From Tetraselmis striata (Eukaryota; Chlorophyta; Chlorodendrophyceae; Chlorodendrales; Chlorodendraceae): a DNA stretch of 64,000 nucleotides. The DNA is taken from positions 35,334 through 99,333 of the forward strand of contig VCJN01000874.1 of assembly GCA_006384855.1 (NCBI GenBank), in the 5' to 3' direction. Of the stretch, positions 44,852-57,600 are shown in pieces. The notes under the pieces were generated by a model, which was not told the DNA's origin, did not search any database, and saw only the letters and a list, made by a program, of their open reading frames with translations. Made by a program: the position numbers and the translations under genes. Numbering within the stretch: the stretch's first letter is position 1; each line of letters opens with the position of its first letter.

Positions 44852-46198
44852 ACACCCCTCCACATAAGTTTGGGGTCCCTTTTCGGCAGTCTCAAGACTT
44901 CACAAGTCTAGGGTACCTGAACGTAGGGTATATGAGATGAAACCCTGGAATCTCAGAGGGCTTTATAAAACCTGCATGACGAGTGGCTCAAACCGAAACT
45001 TAATGACCTTTGACTAGGGAATCACGCTGCACCTGGTGCGTGGATGGGCGTCGCCTGCAACGGCACCAAAACCGGGGTCGGTATCACGCACACGCCGACG
45101 CGCGTGAATAGACAACCAAACGGCGGGATGGCCATGAACGCGTGAGGAAACACATTGGCGAGGGGCTCGGGTGCATTTGGTTGGGGTGCAGCCGTGTGGG
45201 CGGCGGCCAGTGCATGTCGCGTTGCGATACTGGCATGGCATCAGTGTCGGCCACGCGCAGCAACACCCCCTTGGCTTCAAAACGCTATAACTTCTCAGGG
45301 TTTGCTCAGAAAAACTTTTTAAAAATATCACGCGATTCCTCGTTCAATTCTGCGTCGGGAACACTCTTCCATAACCACAAAATCGATTTTTTGGGTCTCC
45401 GGAAAAAATCCCCAAAGATGATCATCCAAGTTGCCCCTCACTGCCTCATGTGCCCACCCATATCGGGCGCGTGGCTTTGCGCCAAGTGCGTGTCTAAGCC
45501 CCATACTCAGTTGCGTGAGAGCGTTATGTATGTGGATGACCACGGACCACCAACACTTGGCATGTGCCACCTCCTAGCGATACACACATCTACCAGCCAA
45601 AATGCCATTTTCCACAGCAGTTTTCAAGGAATTTCATATTAATCAAAATCCACGCCCCTACCGCGCCACCCCGCCCACGAAAGGGTGCAACTGGCATTCC
45701 ACCACGCGCCCCCATGGTAGAGCATTGCCCTACGCCAAGGGGGGCATCGAGCGCCTCTCCTACGTGCGTTCGCCACAGAAACAGCAGCATTTTCACCCCA
45801 AAACTGCTCCCCACAGTGGCCAACTTGACGTTGGGGTGTCACGTCGTGCCTATAGCGACATGCTTTCAGTGGCCTACACGCACGGTGTGTGCAACGTATG
45901 CCAAGGGCCGTATCCACCGAGTTTGGTGCGACGAGTGCCGCTATTTCCATAGGTTTGGACGGTTGGCGCAACCCACAACTTTCTGGCGCCAACGCACCAT
46001 GCAATGATTTCGCGTTTTTGAAAGGGCGCCCACAAATGGTCGCGTTGTCGCGCGGGTGGGTATAAAGCGCACAATAGGCGTTCGCCCGAACTATTCCCAC
46101 TGTAGTTAGCATGTATGCACATGCAGCCGGCGTGATCCTCGCCCATGCATGCGCTTTGCGATCGAAAATGCAAAACCCGGACTTATGTGGAGGGGTGT
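44852..46198. mobile_element. Array unit E4
   Basis: 1,347 bp. Shares caacggcacc (near 45060) with E5, and the E3 variants noted above. Confidence 0.85.
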
Positions 46199-46372
46199 GC
46201 GCCGCACCAAGCGCGCTCGACGAGGTCGCAATAAGGCGTCTTGGGACAGTGAGCCCTTTCGAGCCCGTGGCTCGCATGTGGATGCATCATGGGCATATGC
46301 AGCCAGTAGGAGCATTGGGGTGATTCAAACATGCCGCGTCGGCCGTATATGGCCGAATGACACATGGCCAAC

Positions 46373-47719
46373 ACACCCCTCCACATAAGTTTGGGGTCCC
46401 TTTTCGGCAGTCTCAAGACTTCACAAGTCTAGGGTACCTGAACGTAGGGTATATGAGATGAAACCCTGGAATCTCAGAGGGCTTTATAAAACCTGCATGA
46501 CGAGTGGCTCAAACCGAAACTTAATGACCTTTGACTAGGGAATCACGCTGCACCTGGTGCGTGGATGGGCGTCGCCTGCAACGGCACCAAAACCGGGGTC
46601 GGTATCACGCACACGCCGACGCGCGTGAATAGACAACCAAACGGCGGGATGGCCATGAACGCGTGAGGAAACACATTGGCGAGGGGCTCGGGTGCATTTG
46701 GTTGGGGTGCAGCCGTGTGGGCGGCGGCCAGTGCATGTCGCGTTGCGATACTGGCATGGCATCAGTGTCGGCCACGCGCAGCAACACCCCCTTGGCTTCA
46801 AAACGCTATAACTTCTCAGGGTTTGCTCAGAAAAACTTTTTAAAAATATCACGCGATTCCTCGTTCAATTCTGCGTCGGGAACACTCTTCCATAACCACA
46901 AAATCGATTTTTTGGGTCTCCGGAAAAAATCCCCAAAGATGATCATCCAAGTTGCCCCTCACTGCCTCATGTGCCCACCCATATCGGGCGCGTGGCTTTG
47001 CGCCAAGTGCGTGTCTAAGCCCCATACTCAGTTGCGTGAGAGCGTTATGTATGTGGATGACCACGGACCACCAACACTTGGCATGTGCCACCTCCTAGCG
47101 ATACACACATCTACCAGCCAAAATGCCATTTTCCACAGCAGTTTTCAAGGAATTTCATATTAATCAAAATCCACGCCCCTACCGCGCCACCCCGCCCACG
47201 AAAGGGTGCAACTGGCATTCCACCACGCGCCCCCATGGTAGAGCATTGCCCTACGCCAAGGGGGCCATCGAGCGCCTCTCCTACGTGCGTTCGCCACAGA
47301 AACAGCAGCATTTTCACCCCAAAACTGCTCCCCACAGTGGCCAACTTGACGTTGGGGTGTCACGTCGTGCCTATAGCGACATGCTTTCAGTGGCCTACAC
47401 GCACGGTGTGTGCAACTTATGCCAAGGGCCGTATCCACCGAGTTTGGTGCGACGAGTGCCGCTATTTCCATAGGTTTGGACGGTTGGCGCAACCCACAAC
47501 TTTCTGGCGCCAACGCACCATGCAATGATTTCGCGTTTTTGAAAGGGCGCCCACAAATGGTCGCGTTGTCGCGCGGGTGGGTATAAAGCGCACAATAGGC
47601 GTTCGCCCGAACTATTCCCACTGTAGTTAGCATGTATGCACATGCAGCCGGCGTGATCCTCGCCCATGCATGCGCTTTGCGATCGAAAATGCAAAACCCG
47701 GACTTATGTGGAGGGGTGT
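46373..47719. mobile_element. Array unit E5
   Basis: 1,347 bp. Carries the caacggcacc variant but the E1-like gggggccatcgag. Confidence 0.85.
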
Positions 47720-48072
47720 GCGCCGCACCAAGCGCGCTCGACGAGGTCGCAATAAGGCGTCTTGGGACAGTGAGCCCTTTCGAGCCCGTGGCTCGCATGT
47801 GGATGCATCATGGGTATATGCAGCCAGTAGGAGCATTGGGGTGATTCAAACATGCCGCGTCGGCCGTATATGGCCGAATGACATATGGCCAACACAGTGC
47901 GCCGCACCAAGCGCGCTCGACGAGGTCGCAATAAGGCGTCTTGGGACAGTGAGCCCTTTCGAGCCCGTGGCTCGCATGTGGATGCATCATGGGCATATGC
48001 AGCCAGTAGGAGCATTGGGGTGATTCAAACATGCCGCGTCGGCCGTATATGGCCGAATGACATATGGCCAAC
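47720..48072. repeat. Duplicated spacer S-acagt-S
   Basis: As at 42978-43330, but the junction is acagt (47894-47898), the reverse complement of actgt at its centre base. Both spacers here share catatggcc in place of catggcc. Confidence 0.9.
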
Positions 48073-49419
48073 ACACCCCTGCACATAAGTTTGGGGTCCC
48101 TTTTCGGCAGTCTCAAGACTTCACAAGTCTAGGGTACCTGAACGTAGGGTATATGAGATGAAACCCTGGAATCTCAGAGGGCTTTATTAAACCTGCATGA
48201 CGAGTGGCTCAAACCGAAACTTAATGACCTTTGACTAGGGAATCACGCTGCACCTGGTGCGTGGATGGGCGTCGCCTGCAACTGCACCAAAACCGGGGTC
48301 GGTATCACGCACACGCCGACGCGCGTGAATAGACAACCAAACGGCGGGATGGCCATGAACGCGTGAGGAAACACATTGGCGAGGGGCTCGGGTGCATTTG
48401 GTTGGGGTGCAGCCGTGTGGGCGGCGGCCAGTGCATGTCGCGTTGCGATACTGGCATGGCATCAGTGTCGGCCACGCGCAGCAACACCCCCTTGGCTTCA
48501 AAACGCTATAACTTCTCAGGGTTTGCTCAGAAAAACTTTTTAAAAATATCACGCGATTCCTCGTTCAATTCTGCGTCGGGAACACTCTTTCATAACCACA
48601 AAATCGATTTTTTGGGTCTCCGGGGAAAATCCCCAAAGATGATCATCCAAGTTGCCCCTCACTGCCTCATGTGCCCACCCATATCGGGCGCGTGGCTTTG
48701 CGCCAAGTGCGTGTCTAAGCCCCATACTCAGTTGCGCGAGAGCGTTATGAATGTGGATGACCACGGACCACCAACACTTGGCATGTGCCACCTCCTAGCG
48801 ATACACACATCTACCAGCCAAAATGCCATTTTCCACAGCATTTTTCAAGGAATTTCATATTAATCAAAATCCACGCCCCTACCGCGCCACCCCGCCCACG
48901 AAAGGGTGCAACTGGCATTCCACCACGCGCCCCCATGGTAGAGCATTGCCCTACGCCAAGGGGGCCATCGAGCGCCTCTCCTACGTGCGTTCGCCACAGA
49001 AACAGCAGCATTTTCACCCCAAAACTGCTCCCCACAGTGGCCAACTTGACGTTGGGGTGTCACGTCGTGCCTATAGCGACATGCTTTCAGTGGCCTACAC
49101 GCACGGTGTGTGCAACTTATGCCAAGGGCCGTATCCACCGAGTTTGGTGCGACGAGTGCCGCTATTTCCATAGGTTTGGACGGTTGGCGCAACCCACAAC
49201 TTTCTGGCGCCAACGCACCATGCAATGATTTCGCGTTTTTGAAAGGGCGCCCACAAATGGTCGTGTTGTCGCGCGGGTGGGTATAAAGCGCACAATAGGC
49301 GTTCGCCCGAACTATTCCCACTGTAGTTAGCATGTATGCACATGCAGCCGGCGTGATCCTCGCCCATGCATGCGCTTTGCGATCGAAAATGCAAAACCCG
49401 GACTTATGTGGAGGGGTGT
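48073..49419. mobile_element. Array unit E6 (right edge of the array)
   Basis: 1,347 bp and the most divergent copy: one mismatch in the left inverted repeat (cctgcac), ggggaaaatcc near 48622 and gttatgaatgtgg near 48745. It ends exactly at the right inverted repeat, followed by unique DNA (atattgatccgttattc). Confidence 0.85.
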
Positions 49420-49492
49420 ATATTGATCCGTTATTCTCCGTCAGCACTGCCATCAGTCTAAACGCGACGACAGCGACACCGTCACTACCCGT

Positions 49493-49560
49493 GTGAATTA
49501 CAAAAAGGGCAGTTCCCCAGAATTAGAAAATCAACACAGCAAGCCGCCTAAAAGCGGCTA
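49493..49560 (-). repeat. SINE-like dispersed repeat, copy e, between 19-bp direct repeats
   Basis: gtgaattacaaaaagggcag-ttcc, then acacagcaagccgcctaaaagcggc. The identical 19-mer cgacaccgtcactacccgt stands on both sides (49475-49493 and 49571-49589). That length is typical of target-site duplications made by retroposition. Confidence 0.7.
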
Positions 49561-49589
49561 TAGGAAGTCGCCGACACCGTCACTACCCG

Positions 49590-51910
49590 TACAGGAAGTC
49601 GCTATAGGTACCAACCGCCAGTATGGCGGAGATATTCGAGTACAGGGTAGCAATATATAGAGCGACAGGGCATGGCGCCAGTAGCAGCAGGCCAGGGGAT
49701 CCAACCAGGATACAGTCGCTATTAGTTGCGAATAAATAGTCGCCAAATCGAATGCTGCTGCTGCTGATATGAGGCATAAGCTACGGCGACTATATGGCCG
49801 TCAAGGATGATTACTATTGCGCCGCTAAGGATTAGTGACTATTTGTAGCCGCTAAAATAAGTAGCGAGGAGCCTGTAGCAACGGCACAATCCTTTGCTAC
49901 CGACCGTAGCCAGCCAGGGAGTTCTTTCTAAAAACTACAATATAGTATCTGCTACCCTGTATCGTAAAGTCCGCCCCGGGCCGGAACATCGGCCCCAAGC
50001 AGTCCTAGCAGCACTTCACCTCTTGCGGGAACTGAAGTCGAATGTGGCAATTGAATACAGGAACCCCGAAGGGCTAATGCATCGACCGGCCCGGGTACAC
50101 ACGGCGGGACACGCCGGGCCGATATTGCGAATACAAATACATCGACCAGGTATCGGAGCCGGCGGGACTTCTCGCGTACGAGACGACCGCTCAACCGAGA
50201 GGACAAGGAATGTACCCGTGCAAAGGAATTCTTTATCAGAATCCTCTACTCTAGACACCTTCCCCAATAGTCGCTACAGCAAAATAAGCAAACCCGTCCA
50301 CCGATCATTGTACAATCGCTAATCCCTACCGGTACTGGTACCGGTAGTGAGCATCCTGGATCTGCAGCGCGGATATACGACATATACGGATACTCCTCGT
50401 ATGCTCGGTGTCTTGATACCAGTAGTACGAATATTATTCGTGCATCTGCTGTAGGCGGGTGCTGCTGTTATTTCGCGCCGCGCCGGCATCGAAAACACGA
50501 TCACCCGCCCACCCGCCTTGCTGTGCCCCCTCGGGGAAGTCACCGGCCTTTCCCTGCAAACCTTCAGGCCACCAGAGACCACCCAACACGCAGTGATGAG
50601 TACCGCTTAGCTGCTGGAGTGCCATTCTCACGGCAGGGAACGGTAAGCGTCCGGCGGGTGCTGCCCGTCGATCTACCTCTGCTGTGTTGGCCGCCAAAGA
50701 CTGTGCAAAGTATAATGCCAAGAGCAGTACTTGGCGGCGTACATACCCGGCGGCCCACCCCCTGCCCGCCCCTGCGCCGCCCTGTCAGCCCCCCCCCCTC
50801 GACCCCGCGTGCTGAACACGATCGCCGCTACGCAACCCCCGGCGCCCGGAACGGGCATACCTCTGGGTAATCTATGATGCCAGGCGCCCCGCCTTCGAGT
50901 GGCGCTCACCCGCACCTCCCCCGCCACTCCTGGCCTGGTGGTCGATCCACGGCGTTCCTGCTACCGCCCGTGCGTCCCCGGTACTCATCTTAACTACTAA
51001 CCCATTCAAACCTGCCGCCGCACGCGCTACTCGCGAGCAATCGAGTTCATATTTCGCGCGGCTGATTGTGAAGTTAAGCAAAAACCGGCGTGAGGCATAT
51101 GGCATATGTGGTTTACTGTTAAATAGTCTGATATGCCATCACAGCGAGCCAGCCGACATGCCGGCGCTTGCCCCCATCCGCCGGCACCCGCGCGTGTGCA
51201 GCTTCGGACAGGTCATGAAGTACTCGTCGCCCGGCCTCCACACTCAGCCTCTGTGCCAGAGACCGGTCCGACCCTGCCAGTCGACGATCTCCGATCGCTG
51301 ATATCCCGCCCCCCATCTTTCTCTCCCTTCTCCGGCACTTTTTTCCTCCCAATGCATCCAAGGCCATCATCTGTGTCACTGAAAATCAGCAGTGCGACCC
51401 TAAGTCCATGTGCCGTATCTGCTGCGCCACATCGACCATCCACCTCAAAGAAGCGCCCATGCTGCGGGGTTGGTTTCGCCCCCTCCCCCCAGCAAACGGA
51501 ACATTCGTCAGCCAGGGCGCGGGGCATCAAGGAGGGAATGGTAGATGGTAGTGCTGTGGGTGGCGCGATATGGCGACGCGCATTTGCGTGAAGGAGGGGG
51601 CGCAGGTGGCTGGCTGGGGTGGAGGGTGGATGGGGGGGGGGGGGGGGGGGCACTGGCTGGAGTGGGTTGGTGCGATGTTGAGAGAGCGTAGAGTGAAAGC
51701 GAGAGAGGCGACTGTCGCCTTGCGCAGGGGGGCTGTGGGCCGTGTCCTTGGGGCCTGTGGGTATGCACGGCGCCTGGGTGGGGTGGTACACCACAGAGGG
51801 TGGAGAGGAGACTCACTGCGACCCCCCCCCCCCCCCCCCCCCCCCCCCCACCACCACCACCCCACCCACACACACACGTTTATCGGATCCCTCATGTAGG
51901 CTGGAGGGGC
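49590..51910. other. No convincing gene
   Basis: Open frames at 49894-50322, 50523-50870 and 51133-51591 and their minus-strand counterparts overlap and are unrecognised. 51629-51650 is poly-G and 51823-51849 is poly-C with a following (cacc)n run. The last part is presumably the promoter and 5' UTR of the PHD gene. Confidence 0.5.
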
Positions 51911-51914
51911 CACA

Positions 51915-54566
51915 ATGAGCGGCGATGGCAGCGACAGCGCTAGCCTGGCGACGGCGCTCGGCGTCTCCGCGCTCCCGCAATGCGAGGCGGCTGCTGCCGC
52001 TCTGCCGGGGCTTCCCAGCAGCTTGGATGTGCCGCACCGGCTGAGCGTGCCGCCGCTGACATGGGCGGACGCCTTTGCGCGCGTGACGGCGCGCGAGGAG
52101 GCCAAGAAGCGGAAGGACCCCAAAAAGGGCGAGGGGCGCTCGCGGTACGGGGGCAAGGCGGGCGCGCCGCTGGCACCGGGCACCCGGCTGGGCGCGGAGG
52201 AGAAGAACGCCTTCTGGATGATGATGGAGGTGCGGATGCCGGGTCCCTACCCGCTGCTGCGCATGGGAGGGAGCTTAAGGGATGTCCCTGTCTGATGAGG
52301 CCCAGGGATAGCTGTGCTCATGCAAAGGCAGCGATTCACTGTGTGTGGAGAGAGCGCTGTCGGCAATACTGTCCTGTGTGTGTGCCGTGCCGGGGCGGGC
52401 CTGCTGCCACGTTCCCATAGCGCAGGTACCTTGTGACTGGGGATAGGTGAACGTGGGTACTCCATTGCCCGGGTGCCACAGTGCCAATGCAGCCAGAGGT
52501 GGCGCACGCTGTGGGGCAACGAGGGTTAAGGAAACGCCATTGTGGTGCGCACCCCTCTCTCCTGCAGGAGCACTTCCGAGACGTGCTGCAGGACGACCTC
52601 CAGCTCCTGCTACCGGCGTATGTGGACCCGCGCGCCGACCCCTCGTTCCGCGTCCCCGCCCTGGGCCGCCTGCAAAAGGAGGGCGGGCAGAAGCCGGTCA
52701 AGAAGCGGCGTGCCAGCCAGCCCAGGCCGACCAAACCTAAGGAGCTGGAGGGCGTGTCGATCATGCCCGTCTCGTACCCGGTGCGCACCCCCCCCCCCCC
52801 CCCCCCCCCCCCGCCCCCACCCATCCCCTCCCACTCAGCCGGGGTAATTACCGCAACCCGTGTCAACATGCGGCACGCATCGCGGGGCTTGGCATGCGCT
52901 CCCTAGACTCCGCCGCTGCACCCCCATCTTCTCTACCCGGAGCAGCGCTGCGGTCTCTGTCAGGCGTTCTTTAGACTGGGTGGCCCGGGCTGCTCACCCA
53001 TACTGTCGGACTGACCCTGGCATACCCTACCTCACCCCCCTCCCCAGCAGGGGGATCAGCAAGCCTGCGCCATCTGCGGGGACGGCGACAGCTACGACGA
53101 CAACAAGATCCTGTTTTGCGATGCCTGCGACATGGGCGTGCACCAGGTGCCTTCCCCCTTCACCCTCTTGACTCCGCTTTACCCCCTCGTTCACCCCTCC
53201 TCCTTTCTGGCTACTGATCGGACTTTAAGAGCGATGCCCGGCGGGCGCGGGGTCGGTAGTCGAGGTGGCAGCTGAGCGCTGCTTTTTCGGCTGGGTCACG
53301 CAGCTGTGCTACGGCGTGCCGGTCATCCCTACGGGCGAGTGGAACTGCGCTGCGTGCAAGCACAAGAAGGCCACCGGGCAGGAGGCCTCCTGCGTCATCT
53401 GCCCCGTCAAGGTAGCCGCACCGGCTCTCTATCGCCCCCCCCCCCCCCCCCCCCCCCACCCCCTTGTGCGCAAGAGGGGGATGAGAAGGGTGAGTGGGGT
53501 GAGTGGGGTGGGTGGGTGTGTGTGTGTGTGTGTGGGGGGGGGGTGGGGGGTGGGGGCGGGAGGGCGGGTGCCGCCTGGCATGCTAGGATCATGCCATGCT
53601 CTATCCCGCGCTGACCATCCTCAGCACTTGGCTGCATGGTCAGCACGGGTCGGCACCTGGGGGCTTGTGTAGCTCACGTTGGCAGTGGCTGTGTGTGCAA
53701 GGCGGGGCGTGCCACCAGGGCGGCAAGTGCCCTACCCTGCTTGTCCATCTACAGACATGGGGAGGGAATAGCTACTAGGAAAGGCAAAGTTGAAGCCTCC
53801 AGCTTGGGAAGCATGCTGGCAGGCTTTAGTGGATAGCTGTATACTCCCTTGGCATAGGACTCCAGGTTCCTGCTTTTCCAGCAGTTAATCGGGAAAAGAT
53901 ATTTCACTGCACACTGTTCATTATATGTGAAGATATATATATATAAGTGAAGTTATATATATATATAGTAATGCCCCCCCTTCCCCTTGAGTCTTCTCCC
54001 CCCTTCCCCCTTTTCCTTGATACCACCTCCAGGGCGGCGCGCTGAAGCCATGCAGCTACGAGGCAGGACCGTCGGCGCCGGCGGTGCCAATGATGCACCT
54101 CTTCTGCTCGCAGTGGACGCCTGAGACGTACATCAAGCCGGAAAACCACGAGTGGATGGAGCCGATCGACGGCTTTGCAAACATCCCGCGCGGCCGCCGC
54201 GGCCTGGCGTGCATCGTGTGCAAGGAGCGCAGCGGCGCGTGCATCCAGTGCAGCCTGGGGCAGTGCCGCGCGAGCTTCCACCCCATGTGCGCGCGGGCCG
54301 CCGGGCTCACGATGGAGCTGGTCAACTGCGCGGACCGGGACTCGGTGGAGATGAAGGCCTACTGCCCCAAGCACTCCAAGGGCCGGCCCAGCAGCTGCGG
54401 AGAGGGCGACCCGGCCGCCGATCCTGCAGGTAGGGAGAACAACGCCACGAGGCAAAGGCAAAGCGTGGGGGGGGGGGGGGGGGGGCAGGAAATGAAGCCT
54501 AAAGCCCTCTAGCATGCTGAACCTGACCCCCCCCCCCCCCCCTTCGTCCAAACATACACGCATGCG

Positions 54567-54615
<49 letters not shown>

Positions 54616-57600
54616 GCGCGCGCACACACATACACACGTTCCCTGCTCTATTGATGCGACGCAAGGAGGGCCATAACCACTCTCCTCACCCCAACTCCGA
54701 CGCGTTGCTGCTCGCCAGTCACTTTCTCCACTGAACAATGCCCCGCATGCCTGTGTGTTGGCCTCCCCTGTTTTACAGCCTCTGCGTGCCCTGGCTATTG
54801 CGGAGATTGGCTGAGGGGTGCGATGTGTCGGTGCAGGCGGGCCCCCGGAGGCAGAGGCGAGCAAGGAGGGCAGTGCCAATGGTGACGCCTCGGGGGCAGC
54901 GGCCGGCGAGGCGCGCGTGGCGGAGGAGGAACCCGCGGTGGCGTGGGCCCCCGCGCCCGCGCCGCTGCTGGTGCAGTGCAGTGACGCGGAGGTGGCGATG
55001 CTGTCGCTGGCGGCCATTGCGCTGGCCGAGTCGGAGGACGCGCCCACGCAGCTGGCGGACGCGTGCGGGCTTTCGGAGGAGGAGACGATGCGGCTGGTGG
55101 GCGCATCGGCGGACAGCGACGCCCCGCGCGTGGCGCTGCCCCCCGAGGCGGCGGCCGGGGCGCGCGCCTGGCTCACGCAGCACGCGCTGCCGGCGCTCAA
55201 GGGGACGGGGGCCAGCGCAAAGGGGGCACGCGGGACGGCTCATGCCGCTCGGGAGGCCTCCGCGCCCGGGGCTGTGACGGAGACCACCGACGCTGCGGCG
55301 GCTGAGACGGCTGCGGCGGCAGCTCCAGGGGTACCGGCGGCTGCCCCGCAGACCGCTGACACGGTGGCTGCAGCTCCGGGCACTGCATCGACGTCAGAGC
55401 CAGCTTACGCTGAAGCGGCGGCAGCCGACCCGGGGGCGGCGGCGACCGCGTCGGCAGCGGCGGCACCAACGGGCGCTGCGGCGACAACCGCGGCGGCGGC
55501 GGTAGCCGAGGGGGAGGCAGACGCTGGGGAGCTGCCCCAGCCGGGGGCGGGCCCGGGCAGCTGGGGCCGGCTGGACCTGCACGAGCCGCTGGCGTGGATC
55601 ATGGCGCAGATCATGGGCAGGGGGCTGCCCATGCCAGACAGCACGCTGAGCCAGCTGCCGGCCCTCAAGGTGTGTGCGCCCGGCCTTGCGCGGCAGCACG
55701 GGGCGCGCGGGATGCATGCGTTGAAGATCCCGCAGTGGCAGGCCACGGCCGCCAGGTCGAATCTTGGAGGCGGAGCAGAGGCACACCCGGTGCATTGGAT
55801 GTGCATGTATGTTCAATGCAATCGGTGTCTCGACCTCTCAACCTAGCAGTAGGATGAAGTATGCTAGAGTACATAAGCATTCGGCGTCATCTATTCATAC
55901 ATACATAGATGTACCGTGCCTACGCAAACAGGAGATGATGCACCTGCGTCACGGAACGGGCATGATAGGTTACGGCGGCGGGTCTAGCGCCATACATACA
56001 TGCATCCATGCATGCATACATGTGTGAGTGTGTGGACACTTCCATGCGTATTGGAAGATGCATGCATCGACCGTGGTGTAGCAGCTCTGCCGTCCCGCCT
56101 TGCCTGCATGATTTCATAGGCGGATGGATGGGGTAGGAGTTGCCCTGCCTGACCACCTGCTGTGTTGATGCGCGCAGGCGATCGCCGCCGACGTGGCGGG
56201 CGAGCCGCCCGAGGCGGTGGATGAGGCGGTCCACCCCTACGTGCAGATGCTGCTGGACGCGCCCGCCTCGGCCTGCGCCCTGGCCCACGGCGGTGGCGGC
56301 GCGGGCCCGCGCACCCCCGGTGAGGCGCCCGACGACGGCGACGCATCGGTGTCGCCCGGGCGGCTGCAGGGCGGGCGCAGCGCCAGCGGCGGCATCAACT
56401 ATGCACAGATGCACAGCCGCGGGCACCACCCCGAGGACGGCGCCGCGTCGGCCGACAGCGTGCTGGGCTTTGGCGGCTCGCAGCGCAAGATGCGCATGAG
56501 CCGCTCCAGCAGCGCGTCGGGCTGCGCGGACGTGCTGCTCACCGGCGGCTCGCCCGCCGTGGAGGCGGTCAAGTCGTGCATTGTGGCGGGTGCGGACCCG
56601 CTGCCGCCGCCTGCTGTGCGAATGCGATGCCTCGGCCAGATACGGGCTGCTGCGACTCGGCGGAGATATAGTCCCGGCTTTGAAACACAATGACACATAT
56701 TCCAAAACAGAGATGCGGTGCAAACCCAATTAACGTGCATTCCGAAGCATGCAGACGTCGTTTTTGAAGACTGTTTCTATGTACATGTTGCAGATATATA
56801 CCTCAATATATACGGATGCCGGCGCACCTATGGGAACCTCTATTATGAACCTCAATAGAGCTTGCAAGCAAGCTGCAAGACCACCCGCTGCACTGTTGCT
56901 GTAGGCTCGTCTAGATTCGTCCTCTGGCAGGCATGGCAGGCTTTCGTTCGCAGGGTCATTAGTACCGCTTTTCTTGATAGTCGCGCTCGATGGGTGCATA
57001 TGAATGTCTCATTGTGGCCTCAGTGGACCGCCACCCCGGCGTCGCCCAGCACGGGGTTGCCGGGCTGACCGCACCCACTGCCTGCCCCGTGCATTGCCGC
57101 AGGCCCGGCGGAAGGCAGCCTGGAGCAGGAGCTGCGCGCGCAGGAGCAGCCGGACGCGCTGCTCGCGGCGGCGCCCGACGACGAGGTTCTGGGCGAAATC
57201 CTGGCGCTGCAGGCAGAGCTGGCTCAGCAGGTGCGCCTGCCCCCCCTCCCCCACCACTTTGCGTCAACTTATACACCCATAGACACGGAGTCTTCCCAAC
57301 CGGCCTTTCCTGCGTGCATGGTATGAGTGTGTGAGTACTCGACATCTTGGCGACTTCCAAGTAGTACTCTGCAGTGTGTCAGCACAGTCCAGCCCCCTCC
57401 CCCCGCCCCCCTCCCGCCCCCCCGCCGACGATCTGCCTGAACGGTCGCGCTGCGTCGCAGGTCGCGCGCAACCGGGAGGCGGTCGGCAACATGCTGGGCG
57501 CAGTGCTGGCAGACCTGCCGCGGCAGGCGGAGGCGGCACAGACGCGCCGGGCGGCGGAGGTGGACAACAATCGCCACGTTGAGGTGCCATCCCCCCCTCT

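Noticed and set aside
40110-49419. rDNA or tRNA gene array
   Set aside because: Neither conserved rRNA motifs nor a tRNA cloverleaf is visible. One A-box-like string (tggctcaaaccg) has no B box at a suitable distance.
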